From Isoetes taiwanensis (taxonomy: Eukaryota > Streptophyta > Lycopodiopsida > Isoetales > Isoetaceae): a stretch of DNA of 64,000 bases. Numbering within the stretch: the stretch's first letter is position 1; each line of letters opens with the position of its first letter. The translations under genes were made by a program, and so were the position numbers. Positions 33,840-47,300 of this stretch are shown piece after piece. The notes beneath the pieces were generated by a model that was not told where the DNA came from, searched no databases, and worked only from the letters and a program-made list of their open reading frames with translations. The stretch spans positions 26,342,617-26,406,616 of the forward strand of contig JAJEKV010000002.1 of NCBI GenBank assembly GCA_021234155.1. The letters are read 5' to 3'.

Positions 33840-33895
33840 ACATTGGCTCAGGGTCTCAAGGCCAGGGCCGGCAGCACCAGTGGGTACCTGGAAAC

Positions 33896-35284
33896 TTGTT
33901 TGGGCGAGAACAAGACGACAACAATGATGAAATGACGGTGGAGACAATGAATGCAAGGCTCACGCAGATGAGAAACCAGATGCAAAACCTGCTTCAGTGG
34001 GCAACTCCATTGATGAACGCTCAGGAATACGGACCTCCACCACCACCTCCACCTCCTGTGCAAGGCATTGATGAGGCTCCACAGCCAGAAGGGGAAGAGA
34101 ATCAAGAAACTGTCAGGGACAGGAAGAGAAAAAGGAGAAGCAGAAAGAGTCCAACACCATCCAGCTCTAGCGTATCAGATACCTCTGACTGCCAGACCGG
34201 TAGCAGCTCCGAAAGCGAGTCAGATGCATCACAGGATAGGAAAAAGAACAGGAAGGCAGATGATTACCAGAAGAAAGTGGATAGTGCCATGAGTAATGTC
34301 TGGAAGACGAGGAAACTTGGTCAGTTTTCAGGTAAAGACAGGTTAGGCATGGAAGCAGAAGCGTGGCTTGATGAGATGGAGGAATCTGGGAATTCCTATG
34401 GCATGAAAGACAAGGACATAGGCAAGGTTGCAACAAACAATCTAATAGGACCAGCCAGGATATGGTGGAAAAGGTATGCTAAGTCTAATAAGTTGAGATG
34501 GAATAGCTGCAGATTCAAGACCTTTCTGCAAACATTACGTGCCGAGATCTCACACAAGTAGGTAGATACAACAGTTTTACAGATTGGATCAGGGTAACTT
34601 ATCGGTAGCCAAGTATACCGAAGAATTTATGAGGTTAAGACTCAATGTGCCCAGGATCACAGAGAGACAAGCGGTCGATGGTTACATTGAAGGGCTCAAC
34701 AGTAACATCAAGAGGTTAGTTCGAGCAATTAACCCAAAGACAGTCGGAGAGGCCGAGGACAAGGCCTTGAATTTGGAAGAAGCACCAGTAACTCCAGAGC
34801 AGAAACAGTTACCGTTCAAGGGTAAGACAACAGGGCAGTATCAGAATAGGCAAGCAGCAAGCACGCCAGCCGGAGGCCAGCATCAAGTGAAAGCTCAGGG
34901 AAATCCCTTTGGAGACCGCAGGCTACAGGATGGATCAGGGGGCAGTTCGCTCAAGCGTCTTTTAGACAGCATCCCAAAAGAGAAGAGGCAGGAGTGCATC
35001 GAAAAGAAGTTGTGCTTTAGGTGCTTCCAGCCAGGGCACAGAACACACAACTGTCCATTCGTCATGCAGGCAGCGTTAGCAGAACTTGCAGACTGGGAAT
35101 CACCGACCGAAGGTGATGATGAAGATGATGACCAGCAGGAAGGCCAAGATTTTATAGAAGGTGAGTGCAAAATTTGTGCAGCTATTGAGTCAGGGGATGT
35201 TGAAAATCAGTCCACAGTCATCTCGACTGAGGGAATCATAGATAGCAGTCCTTACCTAGTCCACAAGACACCCAAAAATTTAAC
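33896..35284 (+). pseudogene. Gag of the second chromovirus
   Basis: Frames 33896-34561 and 34584-35303 join after a small indel near 34560. The N-terminal part has a poly-proline run (34034-34056) and a Ser/Lys-rich tract. Capsid blocks are DDYQKKVDSAMSNVWKTRK, AEAWLDEMEE and GPARIWWKRYAK. The second frame carries YTEEFMRLRLNVPRITERQ, then a basic linker and a CCHC zinc knuckle, CFRCFQPGHRTHNC (35014-35055), for RNA packaging. It ends in an acidic tail, DDEDDDQQ. The frame runs into a CACTA-like sequence at 35285. It is better preserved than gag of the first element and served as the reference for it. Confidence 0.85.
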
Positions 35285-37110
35285 CACTATACTAAACCAC
35301 TGAAAAACCACTATAGATGTGGTTTTTCATGCTAAAATTTTAATTCTTAATAAAAACCACATAACATAGTGGTTTTCATAACTAGTATATGGTTATTCAT
35401 GTTGATTTTTAGTTATAGCATGGTTTATTAAAACTGATATTAGTTTATAACATGGTTTCTAGTATCATGATAGTCATTTATATTGGTTTTCTAGCGTGCG
35501 CATGGTTTAATTAATCGACAATGGTTTGTAGCATTTTTTTTCAACATGCTTTAAATATGGCAGTGGTTGTTTATGTTGATTCTCTATTATCGCATGGCTT
35601 ACTAGCTTATAGCGTGGCCTTTTATACCAATATAAATGCCATGGTGGTTATTCATGCTAGTTTTATATTATCACAATGTATGTTATAAAATGATTGTGGT
35701 TTATAGCATGGTTTTAAATACCGGGTTAATTGTCATGGTAATTATTCATAGGTATCACCTGAAGGCTATGTGCAATGGTTACTCGTACGACACTCAATAA
35801 ACAATTCTCACAAGTAATCATTATCAAACCAACCTCTATAGCTATAGTATTTTATGATTTTTTTTTTTTTTTTGAAGGACATCAGACATGATCCAAATAT
35901 CAAGCAACCTTGCACATACAAAAGACATCTTTTATAGTTTGTAAATTGTCATTGTTTGATCTTTTGTAATTGTTTTGCATCTTCAAGAACCAACATACAA
36001 ATGTGCTTTTCTAAAACTTTATGTGGTATTGCATTCACATTTCTTACATTAAGTAGCAGAGGTTTATAACATAGTTTTCCAAATTTTAATACGAATTTAA
36101 TATCCCATAGCTAAGCATATATTGATAAGTAAAGTGTCATGCTATAATGGTCTTTGAAAAATGGAAACTATTCTCGAGATGATTTTTTCTTTAATTGAAT
36201 TGATCTTTATCGTCCATAGGATCCATAGGATTAATTGATGGTCTCTCTGGACGATAACATTCAATTCTATTTTTATTGTTCAATAGTGTATTGGTTCTAA
36301 GAACATAAAATAGTTAATAAAATAGTCATGATCCACTTTGATCCTAAAGTCTAATAAGTTCTTTAAGACTAATACATTTCCTTTGCTTAATGATTAGAAG
36401 GCAACATCTTGTATTTAATGTATATGCAAGGGTGCACCAAAAGTTAGTTGCCTATTTGTGATTATCTTCAATGCCTACATAACAAAGGAGCACGATCTAT
36501 GGTCCTAATCTTCAGTGTGCTAAAGAGTCTTGGCAACAAGTTAATTGGAAGAAGGCAACGAGGAAGAAGTCTGTTATGTCATCTCATGAGCCTATCCTAC
36601 CTCATACTATTCAGTGGCATAATAATTTGATGTCTGTTGATGATCATCTCGATGCCGCAGATCATGTTGATTGTGATGGCAGAAGCAGTATGATTATATA
36701 GGACTATTTCGTCCTCTTGGTTTTGAGTCCCATGTCACAGGTCCCGTGTATGTATCTTGATTCTCCTTGATAATAGATTATCGTCCTTCAAAAAAAAATG
36801 ATCTACTCTAAATTTACCTTTCCAATAACAAGGAATCAAACAATTGCTTATTGTACTGAAGGCCTTGATAATGAAATAGGCAATAGGCATAATGAGTTAA
36901 TAATGAGCATGTTATGATGTCACAACAATCGAATGATCACATGCAAATGCTTTGTTATATCACGTGGATGGTAATTAATGCGCTCGATGTGGTAACTGTT
37001 ATGGCTAAAGTTTATTATAGTATTTTGGAAATTAAATCAATGCACAAAATGACGCTTGCTATCAGTTCCCAGCAAACCACTTACTCCATAAGAACATGAA
37101 CGAACAATAT
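35285..37110 (+). mobile_element. CACTA (EnSpm)-like terminus and subterminal repeats inside the second chromovirus
   Basis: The gag frame is broken by CACTATACTAAACCACTG, which fits a CACTA-type 5' terminus. The next 470 bases hold many near-repeats of TATAGCATGGTTT and GTGGTTTTTCATG, as in CACTA subterminal regions. A matching 3' terminus (ending TAGTG) was not found before chromovirus sequence resumes at about 37110. Protease and RT of the host element are absent across this junction. No transposase frame is visible. Confidence 0.4.
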
Positions 37111-37164
37111 GAGTATTGCCAGCAACTTCAAGAGTTGCGCCTTAAGAAAATAGCACCATATGAT

Positions 37165-38057
37165 TTAGAACCAAATCCAATTCACAACTTAGAGCAAGAA
37201 GATAAAGGATTGGGCAAAGTTTTGGCTTGAGAATGTCCAAGCCTCCTTTGAAAGCTCAAAGAGGCTCTAACGACAGCTCCAGTAGTCCTTGTCCTTCCAG
37301 ATCCGAGCAAAGATAAGCTAGTGGCCACGGATGCGAGCAAGATAGCAACAGGCACAGTTTTGATGCAAGAAGGAAGGGTAGTCACCTACGACTCGAAGAA
37401 GATGAGTGACGCGAAACAACGCTACCCAACCCATGATCAAGAGCTATTAGTCATTGTCAGGGCATTAAGGATTTGGAGGCATTATTTGCTAGGGAGGAAG
37501 TTTCAGTTAGATACTAATCACCAGAGCCTCCAATATCTTTTCACCCAACCACTCCTCAATCTAAGGCAAAGGAGGTGGATGGAATTCGTTGAGGAATACG
37601 ACTTCGACATAGTGTATAAGCCCGACAAGCTCAACGTTGTTGCAGATGCCCTCTCCAGGAGACCATTCGAGACGAGAATGCATTGTAATGCTATATCAAA
37701 TCTTTCGAGTGAGTATGGTTAGAAAATTGAGGAGACATTGCCATCAGATGGTGATTTCAAGGAGGTATGGATAAGCCTCTCTAAGGAGGCAAGAACGGAT
37801 AAGGAACGGGAGGCCTTAAAACATTATAGAAAGGAAGGCAACCTCTTGTACCATAAAGATAAGTTGTGTGTGCCCGAATCATCAGGAGTAAGGAAGTTAA
37901 TTCTTCATGACACACACAACAGCCCAATAGCCGGGCACGTAGGGTTTATGAAGACATATTTCAAGATTCGAAGTAGCTATTTCTGGCCGGGAATGAAGAA
38001 ACAGATAGCCAGATATATTGGGAAATGCCAGTTGTGTCAGCAGACTAAGGCAGAGTA
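37165..38057 (+). pseudogene. RNase H and integrase zinc domain of the second chromovirus
   Basis: The frame 37321-37722 is intact RNase H: VATDASKIATGTVLMQEGR, YPTHDQELLVIVRALRIWR, then NVVADALSRRP. After one stop (37722) the frame 37738-38058 continues with EVWISLSKEARTDKEREAL and the HHCC zinc-binding domain of integrase (HDTHNSPIAGHVGF, then CQLCQQTKAE). The integrase core should follow. Instead the sequence stops at an A run near 38148 and resumes at about 43127. Confidence 0.88.
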
Positions 38058-38164
38058 GCTTAGAATTCTGGGAGCTTTGGAAACTTTGGCAGTGCGAATG
38101 CAAAATGGGAAGTAATAAGCATGGATTTTATTACAGGAATAACCTTCAAAAAAAAAAAAAAAAA

Positions 38165-40310
38165 CCCCGGCCTGAACTAGCAAACGCTAGACCAGCATCT
38201 GCCTCGGTCAATCCCTTGGCAGTATTATCATCCTAATATCTAAACTGGGCAAGCCAGTCTAGACTAGTACCTCTTTTCCCAAAGCCTAAATAATTTGAAG
38301 ACCATTGTTTACTCATTAGAATCATTATAAAATAGATGTAATTCATCTGCTACAATATTCAATTCGAATTATGTGCAGTTACATAGACTATAAACTCTAT
38401 GTACTATAATTTGAACATTATGCCCAGAACTTGGCATGGATACACTTGAGCCAAAAGGATCTTACCATGTGTATCAGTAATCTAAAATAGTTGTCTTACT
38501 AAATCACTTTGAATACGTAGATCGTCAATATTGCAGCCCATATTCCAATGGACAGACAGCTCCAAACCACCGTCCATGTCTTTTTTCGATATTCCACATC
38601 CTTCAAGCTAAAGCCAACTCTAACAGCAAAATAAACACAATTGGAGGAGAGAACCCGTACCTGCAGCCAATCAATACACAATTAGCATGATAATGGTAAA
38701 TGTGCAAGGGCCAAAAGGTACATTGGGTCTCTCAGCTTATCGCTGATCACCAATTGTATCCTTTTGCCCTGAGGTGACATTTAACAAGAAAAGGAAACTG
38801 GAATACGAGATTTTAAATTTCCCATTTGGTCTCAAGCATTATGGTCTCAAGCATTACCATTAGACGAGAACTAATTTCTTAGTCCCAAATCTAGCTGGCA
38901 ACCTTGATAACCATAGTCAATTTCATAGCATATCCAAACATTTATATCATTTTAAACTACAACAGCAAACCTTGTTGCTTTAGACATAATATGCGTAGAG
39001 GTGCTACAAGCATCCAAGCACGTAAGAATAAATCAGTGGCTGCTTTAAATAATAGATGCCTAGACATGCTACAAGCATCCTAGCACATATAGGTCTGTAG
39101 TATTAATCAGATAACACAAACTAGTGAATCATTATCCTGCATAAGACTTACACCAGCAGGATGCCTATCTGTGCAACCATGTTAACAAACCAGTCTGCAT
39201 CCTACTGCAGTTAGAAAACTCAGCCCATTTATTTCATTCAAGCAAACCCATATAGCCGTAGTTGCTTAAACATCACAGTTCTGAACCATGCCATTTAACC
39301 AGATGTTTATGATCAAGGCATTCATATTGGAGCAAGTAAAATATAGTAAACAATTTATCCCTAAAAAGGAATGGCATAGTAATCTGTAGAACTATTGGGA
39401 TCACGCTCTTTTTACAGCATTACTTTTCTATACATCATGTGACAGGAAATATTTTATGCATAAAAACCTGAGTTTTTTGCGCTCCCATCAGTCGTAGGTT
39501 GTCTTTGCTTAACCATTTGACTTCCTGCACCATTGGTATGAATAGAAGTAGCTGATATCATAGTAACTTGTCAAGCTACTTTATCCTCCACCGGAAAATG
39601 CATCACTTATAAACCGGCAAGAACCCACTGAACAACAACCGCTTTAAGGTAAAACACCTGCACTTTTATCGCCATAAGCTAGAGCGAACAGCCGTAAAAC
39701 CTTGTAGCATAGGTCGAAATCATCCTTACAGGGCAGAACAACCTTCTATTGTTGTTTACAGAAAGTATAAAACACAAGGCTTACCACGATTTTTTCTCCA
39801 CATCATGCAAAAGCGGCTACTGGCATACCTATTTTAGCAGAACCTGGCATACCTATCTTAGCAGAACCGCCATAACTAAGCATCCTGATCGTGAATGGCC
39901 ATAGGATCTATGTGAACAATCGGGGGGATTACTGTTTTACCATTTGGGCCATACTTTAGGGCCCGATTGCCATGTGCATTTTTCAAGCAAATCCAAATGC
40001 ATGAACATGGTCTTAAAAAATAATTTTAGAAATTAGACCGCGATGGATATAGCATACCTTATACAAAGCCACACTTATACAAAGCCACACTTGGCCCTTT
40101 TCATCACAATGGGCCTCACCATAAGCATCTCTTATCAAATAACATATTTTATGGCTTTTCTCCTTTGCCGTAACTTGGCTTTTTGCAAACAAGTACCGTG
40201 CTTTTTAAGCAGGACCACATCCTGTATTGAGCTTTATTTTCTCATTGAAACAATTATTGAAACAAATGTTCCAATATTGCTTAATTAAAGCAAAATAGCT
40301 TAAATAAAAA
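38165..40310. repeat. Duplicated block X, copy 1
   Basis: It starts after a run of A (38149-38163) with CCCCGGCCTGAACTAGC and is repeated at 40875-43027 with an offset of 2710 bases. Local mismatches cluster at CAG/CTG sites. It contains a minus-strand exon-like frame (see 38499) and AT-rich sequence, with no transposon domain. Confidence 0.85.
38499..38660 (-). pseudogene. Exon-like frame with C-terminal membrane segment (in block X copy 1)
   Basis: On the minus strand, CTGCAG at 38661-38666 could be a splice acceptor. The frame then ends VGFSLKDVEYRKKTWTVVW, then CLSIGIWAAILTIYVFKVI and a stop. This is one hydrophobic helix at a C-terminus. A second copy is at 41209-41371. A further possible exon upstream on the same strand lies near 39480-39560. 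I do not recognise the family. Confidence 0.35.
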
Positions 40311-40868
40311 AAACCCTACCACCTTCCGTAGAGTATAACATGACCCCTGTATATAAAACTGTAATTATAGGGATGGCAAGACCCCACCATTATAGTGGGG
40401 GTAATGCCATACCCTATAGCTATTTAGCCATATATATAGAATGTAATTAATGCAAATACATACCCTTTCATTACTGCAATATGTATTTGTAGTAGGAACT
40501 TCCTCTTTGCAACAGCCAATTTAACATTGGACATTGCCCTTTCATCATGCATAAGCATACAAACAATATCCTAATATCCTTGTATTAAGGATTTTAGCCA
40601 AGTGGCATAATATAGCAATTGCCATATGTGTAATAATGACATCTGCCATTAATGCACGTTCTTGATGAATTATTATTCATAACCAGGGTACCTGAATAGA
40701 ATACCCTGGCATAAGCAATCTGCATAGCCTCATATGCAACCTGCACATAAATAACCATGTAGCTTAGTCTATTTAAACAAAAAGTCCCAAAAATGTTTAA
40801 TCTTCAAAATCACCTAGAGCAAAGGGAGAGAGGCATCACCAGGTGTCCCTAGTGAAATGAAGTGTCTA
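40311..40868. other. Unique spacer between copies of block X
   Basis: About 560 bases, AT-rich, with no features recognised. It ends in a short A run where copy 2 of the block starts. Confidence 0.5.
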
Positions 40869-40874
40869 AAAAAA

Positions 40875-43027
40875 ACCCGGCCTGAACTAGCAAACGCTAG
40901 ACCAACATCTGCCTCGGTCAATCCCTTGGCAGTATTATCATCCTAATATCTAAACTGGGCAAGCCAGTCTAGACTAGTACCTCTTTTCCCAAAGCCTAAA
41001 TAATTTGAAGACCATTGTTTACTCATTAGAATCGTTATAAAATAGATGTAATTCATCTGCTACAATATTCAATTCGAATTATGTGCAGTTACATAGACTA
41101 TAAACTCTATGTACTATAATTTGAACATTATGCCCAGAACTTGGCATGGATACACTTGAGCCAAAAGGATCTTACCATGTGTATCAGTAATCTAAAATAG
41201 TTGTCTTACTAAATCACTTTGAATACGTAGATCATCAATATTGCAGCCCATATTCCAATGGACAGACAACTCCAAACCACCGTCCATGTCTTTTTTCGAT
41301 ATTCCACATCCTTCAAGCTAAAGCCAACTCTAACAAAGAAAATAAACACAATTGGAGGAGAGAACCCGTACCTGCAGCCAATCAATACACAATTAGCATG
41401 ATAATGGTAAATGTGCAAGGGCCAAAAGGTACATTGGGTCTCTCAGCTTATCGCTGATCACCAATTGTATCCTTTTGCCCTGAGGTGACATTTAACAAGA
41501 AAAGGAAACTGGAATACGAGATTTTAAATTTCCCATTTGGTCTCAAGCATTATGGTCTCAAGCATTACCATTAGACGAGAACTAATTTCTTAGTCCCAAA
41601 TCTAGCTGGCAACCTTGATAACCATAGTCAATTTCATAGCATATCCAAACATTTATATCATTTTAAACTACAACAAAGAAACCTTGTTGCTTTAGACATA
41701 ATATCGTGGAGGTGCTACAAGCATCCAAGCACGTAAGAATAAATCGATTGGTTGCTTTAAATAATAGATGCCTAGACATGCTACAAGCATCCTAGCACAT
41801 ATAGGTCTGTAGTATTAATCAGATAACACAAACTAGTGAATCATTATCCTGCATAAGACTTACACCAGCAGGATGCCTATCTGTGCAACCATGTTAACAA
41901 ACCACCCAAGATCCCATCTTGGTTAGAAAACTCAGCCCATTTATTTCATTCAAGCAAACCCATATAGCCGTAGTTGCTTAAACATCACAGTTCTGAACCA
42001 TGCCATTTAACCAGACGTTTATGATCAAGGCATTCATATTGGAGCAAGTAAAATATAGTAAACAATTTATCCCTAAAAAGGAATGGCATAGTAATCTGTA
42101 GAACTATTGGGATCACGCTCTTTTTACAGCATTACTTTTCTATACATCATGTGACAGGAAATATTTTATGCATAAAAACCTGAGTTTTTTGCGCTCCCAT
42201 CAGTCGTAGGTTGTCTTTGCTTAACCATTTGACTTCCTGCACCATTGGTATGAATAGAAGTAGCTGATATCATAGTAACTTGTCAAGCTACTTTATCCTC
42301 CACCGGAAAATGCATCACTTATAAACCGGCAAGAACCCAATTCTGGAACAACCGCTTAAGGTAAAACACCTGCACTTTTACTGCCATAAGCTAGAGCAGA
42401 ACAGGCCAGAAACCTTGTAGCATAGGTCGAAATCATCCTTACAGGGCAGAACAACCTTCTATTGTTGTTTACAGAAAGTATAAAACACAAGGCTTACCAC
42501 GATTTTTTCTCCACATCATGCAAAAGCGGCTACTGGCATACCTATTTTAGCAGAACCTGGCATACCTATCTTAGCAGAACCGCCATAACTAAGCATCCTG
42601 ATCGTGAATGGCCATAGGATCTATGTGAACAATCAGGGGATTACAGAAGCGGCCATTTGGGCGCCATACTTTAGGGCCACGATTGCCATGTGCATTTTCC
42701 AAGCAAATCCAAATGCATGAACATGGTCTTAAAAAATAATTTTACAAATTAGACCGCGATGGATATAGCATACCTTATACAAAGCCACACTTATACAAAG
42801 CCACACTTGGCCCTTTTCATCACAATCGGCCTCACCATAAGCATCTCTTATCAAATAACATATTTTATGGCTTTTCTCCTTTGCCGTAACTTGGCTTTTT
42901 GCAAACAAGTACCGTGCTTTTTAAGCAGGGCCACATCCTGTATTGAGCTTTATTTTCTCATTGAAACAATTATTGAAACAAATGTTCCAATATTGCTTAA
43001 TTAAAGCAAAATAGCTTAAATAAATAA
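40875..43027. repeat. Duplicated block X, copy 2
   Basis: A near-identical repeat of 38165-40310. It ends in an A-rich junction (43022-43050), after which 30 bases of integrase sequence (ATTCCGGGAGCTTTGGAAAC...) repeat 38063-38093. The minus-strand membrane-tail exon is at 41209-41371. Confidence 0.85.
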
Positions 43028-43086
43028 ATAATAAAAAAAAACAAAAAAAAAAATTCCGGGAGCTTTGGAAACTTTGGCAGTGCTAA

Positions 43087-43116
<30 letters not shown>

Positions 43117-43117
<1 letters not shown>

Positions 43118-44335
43118 CTATTACAGGACTTCCTAGAACTCTATGAGGCAAAGATGCACTAATGTGGTCGTAGATAAATTATCTAAGATGGCACACTTCG
43201 TGCCTTGCAAAACTACGGACACAGCCTTAGACACTGTCGTTCTGTTTGTAAAGGAGATTTTTAGACTCCACGGCATGCCTCTAGAGATAATCTCAGATAG
43301 GGATTCTAAGTTCATGAGTGCATTCTGGCAGGATCTATTTGCCACGATCCAGACCAAGCTCTCGATGAGCACGGCTTACCATCCTCAGACGGATGGCCAG
43401 ACGGAGCGGACGAATCGCATCATCGAAGATATGCTCAGAAGTTATGTATGGAATAAGCAATCCAAGTGGGATGATTTCATCCACTTGGTAGAATTCGCCT
43501 ACAACAGTACGAAGCAGGAGTCATCGCAGATGTCTCCCTTCATGATCAATGACGGGTACCAGTGCCTCACCCAGGGAAAAAATTAAGCATACTATATATT
43601 TTTTTATAAAAAATGGTTTGGCTATTTTTTTAAATTTTACAATATTTTATGATATACATTTGGCTAAAGTATTTATTGTTATTACATTTATATGTATTTG
43701 GACTTGGCGAAACTTTTAAATTATGTACTATAAACTTTTACTTAGCTATTTTTTCTAACTGAAAAAAAAATGTAAATCAAATTTTGTAGCTTTAGATATA
43801 TTGTACTGCAATTACAAATAATAATCAACAATCAAGGAACATACAATAATATTAAAAAACTTTTAACAGAAGCTCACAACATAGCTTATAACATCCATAG
43901 TCTGAACTACATTTAATGCTACAACACCTTCTAGATATTGTGATCAAATTGCACTTATCTATAACCCTTGAAGGAAGACTATATGCAATCAACTCGGGCA
44001 TCTAGAGGGATATTGGCCATCTCTTACAATTCTTTTTTGAAGATGCATATGTGGTATATGTAATAGAAATTCATAATTTGAAAAACTACTACCACTGATG
44101 ATGGTAGGTGGGGATGTGTAAAAGTCTATAATAAGAATTTATTTTCATTTGGCTATTAATGATTTAATATATAAATATTGTAATATAAAGAAAGGCTAAT
44201 CCCTTTTTCTTTAAGGAAAATGAGAAAAATAGTTTGGCTAATCCTAGAAAAATAATGGAGTACTTGTTTTAACTATGGCTATTTTTTCTTTTTTTTAAAG
44301 AAACCCCCCTTCATAAAATTCGCCGCAAAAATTGT
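43117..44335. repeat. Duplicated block Y, copy 1 (integrase core plus TIR-element left part)
   Basis: It starts after 25 A bases with CTATTACAGGACTTCC and is repeated almost exactly at 49567-50792. It joins the integrase core of the second chromovirus to the left 760 bases of a TIR element. Substitutions between copies are few (for example G to T near 43301 and C to T near 43413). Confidence 0.88.
43143..43586 (+). pseudogene. Integrase core of the second chromovirus, copy 1
   Basis: VVVDKLSKMAHFVPCKTT, then FRLHGMPLEIISDRDSKF (second catalytic Asp), then YHPQTDGQTERTNRIIEDM (catalytic Glu) and FIHLVEFAYNSTKQESSQM. The core would insert DNA copies into chromatin. The frame is cut at 43575 by GGAAAAAATTA of a TIR element. 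The first catalytic Asp block (MDFITG) is left behind at about 38120-38145. Confidence 0.88.
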
Positions 44336-44339
44336 TTAG

Positions 44340-47300
44340 ACCTACCCACGCAAAAAATTGAACAATCCGCAAAAACATTAAATGGTTTGTAGACCTTATC
44401 TTTTACTTGATCTATATATTTCCAGGCAAATGTCGTATTGTCAACCAGTTCTGTACCTCTGTCTTGGAGAGCTTCAGACAAAACAATATGGAATATCTTT
44501 CTAACATCCAGTTTTTCCATGCTTTTAGAGAAAAATGTGAGGTGAATAATACGGAGGTCATTCAACCTACCAGTAGTGAGCAAATGATTCATCTTGTTGC
44601 AGTCATTGACAATAGTTCTGGACCTGATTTTATCCTACATGTAACGAAAGTGTTAGTTACATCATGAAATAAATCATAACACATGTAATCAGAAGAGACT
44701 GAAATTTTATTACACAACAGTAAGAATTATTCTAGAAAGAAACATAATTTTCAAAAATATATTTATAACTTTCATAGCATTGCATAAGTCATTAATATTT
44801 TCACCCAGATGGCAATATTTTCAGTTCCAATTTGCATAACAAATATTGGTCACTAAACCAGTAAGCATGATAGCAGCCAAATGGCAATATTTTCATGTCT
44901 AAGTTTTTTGCACACTATGTGCTACACCATCAAGTAAAAAACAGTAGGAAAAAACTCCTTGATGGGATCCAAAATTGTTTTCTGGTCTATAATAGAAAAT
45001 CAAATACTATTTGATTTTCATTAACTCCACTAGAGAAACTGAATTCAACTTATATCACTATATTGCCGCACGAAAATAGAAAAGTATTGGGTATTCAGTA
45101 GTAATAAGCTCATAACACATTATTGAGGCTCAGTTCTGCAATGTCTTCGGAGATCAATGCATTTGTATTATGCTCATTGTGAATCAGGGACTGCTTCAAC
45201 TGCAAAATCCGGCTGGGTGATCTCATTGTCATTCAAGTTGACAATTCTATTACCCTCTTTGGTGACAGAATATTCGTCAGGATTGTTATTGGAGCAAAGT
45301 AATTGCTCGCAATTTTTTATACTGGTAGTTTGCTGCCCACTGCTATGCGTATGTAAAGATTTCGGATCTTCTGTAACTCTAGGAGGCATTTTGGGAGTTA
45401 CGCAAGAAGATAGACTTGAATACTTACTGCTATTATACCCATGCTTGTCAGCCACATAAGCTTTGTTCTTGGGATTCTGCTTTTTCAGAAAATCCACTGG
45501 TTTAATCATCTTCTCAGCAATATCCGCCATTTTATTGTTTCCAAATTGTAGCTTAAGATTTCTGTCAGGGAAATCAGCATACATCAATGTCATATCAATC
45601 AGACATTTTCTTACTTCCAAGTATGATAGGAATGAAATAACGGCAGCCTTCATAGTTCTATTCAGTATTTTAGTAATAGAAACCATTTTGGACAAAGGGG
45701 AAGATCCAGGAAATAAAGCCTCCATATGGTTGATGAGAAACCAAAATACCATGGTCAAGCCATATTACACCACATCTGCAAATATCATCATCTTTTATCG
45801 TAGAAAACTTTCTCTTGTCACACATGCAGCTGAAATAAGGGCAATGTGCTCTCCATAAACGCTTCAAATAAAAATCATCCCTATCCAGATTAGGAAAGGC
45901 CATATGCCCTTTTTGATAGATCCGAATATCAGTGTTCCTAATGCAATTTTGTTCAAAAAAGTCCATTTTAAAAGGCAGTGCTACATCCAATTTTCCACAT
46001 CCTTTTTCCAATTTGTGGGCAGCAAGTCTGGCTTGTTTAATTTCATCTTTAGAAATACCAGCTAGTGCCATAAAGACATCAGCATCAATGGGGGCAAGCG
46101 CACCAAAATTTTGGCTTTTCCAAATACCATGATCATATATAGCAGCATACGCTTCAACTGTTTGCTCAATAATGATTGGAAAGCATGAGGAATTAGCAAG
46201 AGTAAGATTAGGAACCTCATCACTATTTGGTAGATCACTGTTTCCAGCCTGGTCAGCCAAATCAGCATCAGCTTGAGAGAAATCAACATCTTCAAGAAGG
46301 TCTTTCTCAGAAAAAAGGCAGTTATTATCATCATCAGCATCAGATAAAGGCCCAGGAGTTTCAGCACCAACACCAAAGGAGGAAACAATACCGTTGGCAA
46401 CTTCAAGAGCAGTTAATCCAATCACAAATTTTTTTGCTATGTCATCTTCCAGACAAGTTTTTTCAAACAATGTACTGCTCATATCCTTATAAACAGCATC
46501 AATAATAATTTTGCATTTGTTATAGTCAAAATTGCAGATTTTCAACTTCTGAAATACCTTGAACCAGCAGCTAAATCCAAGATACGATACAGGCGACATC
46601 TTCTTATCCAGTAGGTTGATTTCTTTGAAGAGGATGAAGGAATGGATCTCTTTGTTCTTGATGCAACCAATAATATTTTGTACAGCAAAATTGGGACTTA
46701 CAATCACGTGTTCATTGTATTTCAACAGCTTAAGCTCTCTGATCCATATGTTGTTATTGTCATTATCATCACTGGTGTTACCAACCTACAATTTAGACAA
46801 TAATTAGCGATATTCACATAAAATCACCTATAAGCAGCAACCATATACAAGGCCAATGGTAAAACCATTGAACTGAAGTATGAAAAAAAACGACATCTTC
46901 TACCTTTTTACATCCTTTACAAGAATGTATTAAGGTACAATTAGCAGCCTTTTGGACAATAAGGTGAATATGTCCAAAAGCCAAGATATGGTTACTAGAA
47001 ACAAGATTTAAAACATATAGTCATATCATATAAGTAGACAAAATAATCATTCCATTATTGAAATAGTACAATAGACATATATTGGAAAACCATACCAGTT
47101 TATATTCATCCACACTAAATAAAATTGATCATATCATGAATATATTTTAAAAACCTATACAACAATTGAAAGATAAAGTATACCTTTCTTGACAATGAAT
47201 TAGAGAATATATAAATCAGATACCATGACAGAAGCATATGCAATATTGTTCTTGGAAAGTATATCGAAATCATCCAGTCCTTTACATGAAAACAAAGCAA

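Noticed and set aside
34167-34436. Minus-strand ORF opposite gag of the second chromovirus
   Set aside because: Shadow of the capsid coding sequence.
35290-35760. CRISPR-like or satellite array
   Set aside because: Motif spacing is irregular and copies are degenerate. Together with the CACTA start this fits transposon subterminal repeats.
40043-40288. 81-codon ORF repeated at 42759-43004
   Set aside because: Its conservation is explained by duplication of block X. It has no homology or splice context, and the minus strand has the better exon signals.
45157-45858. Plus-strand ORFs opposite the unknown minus-strand gene
   Set aside because: The minus strand has longer frames with splice sites and balanced composition. 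The plus frames are shadows.
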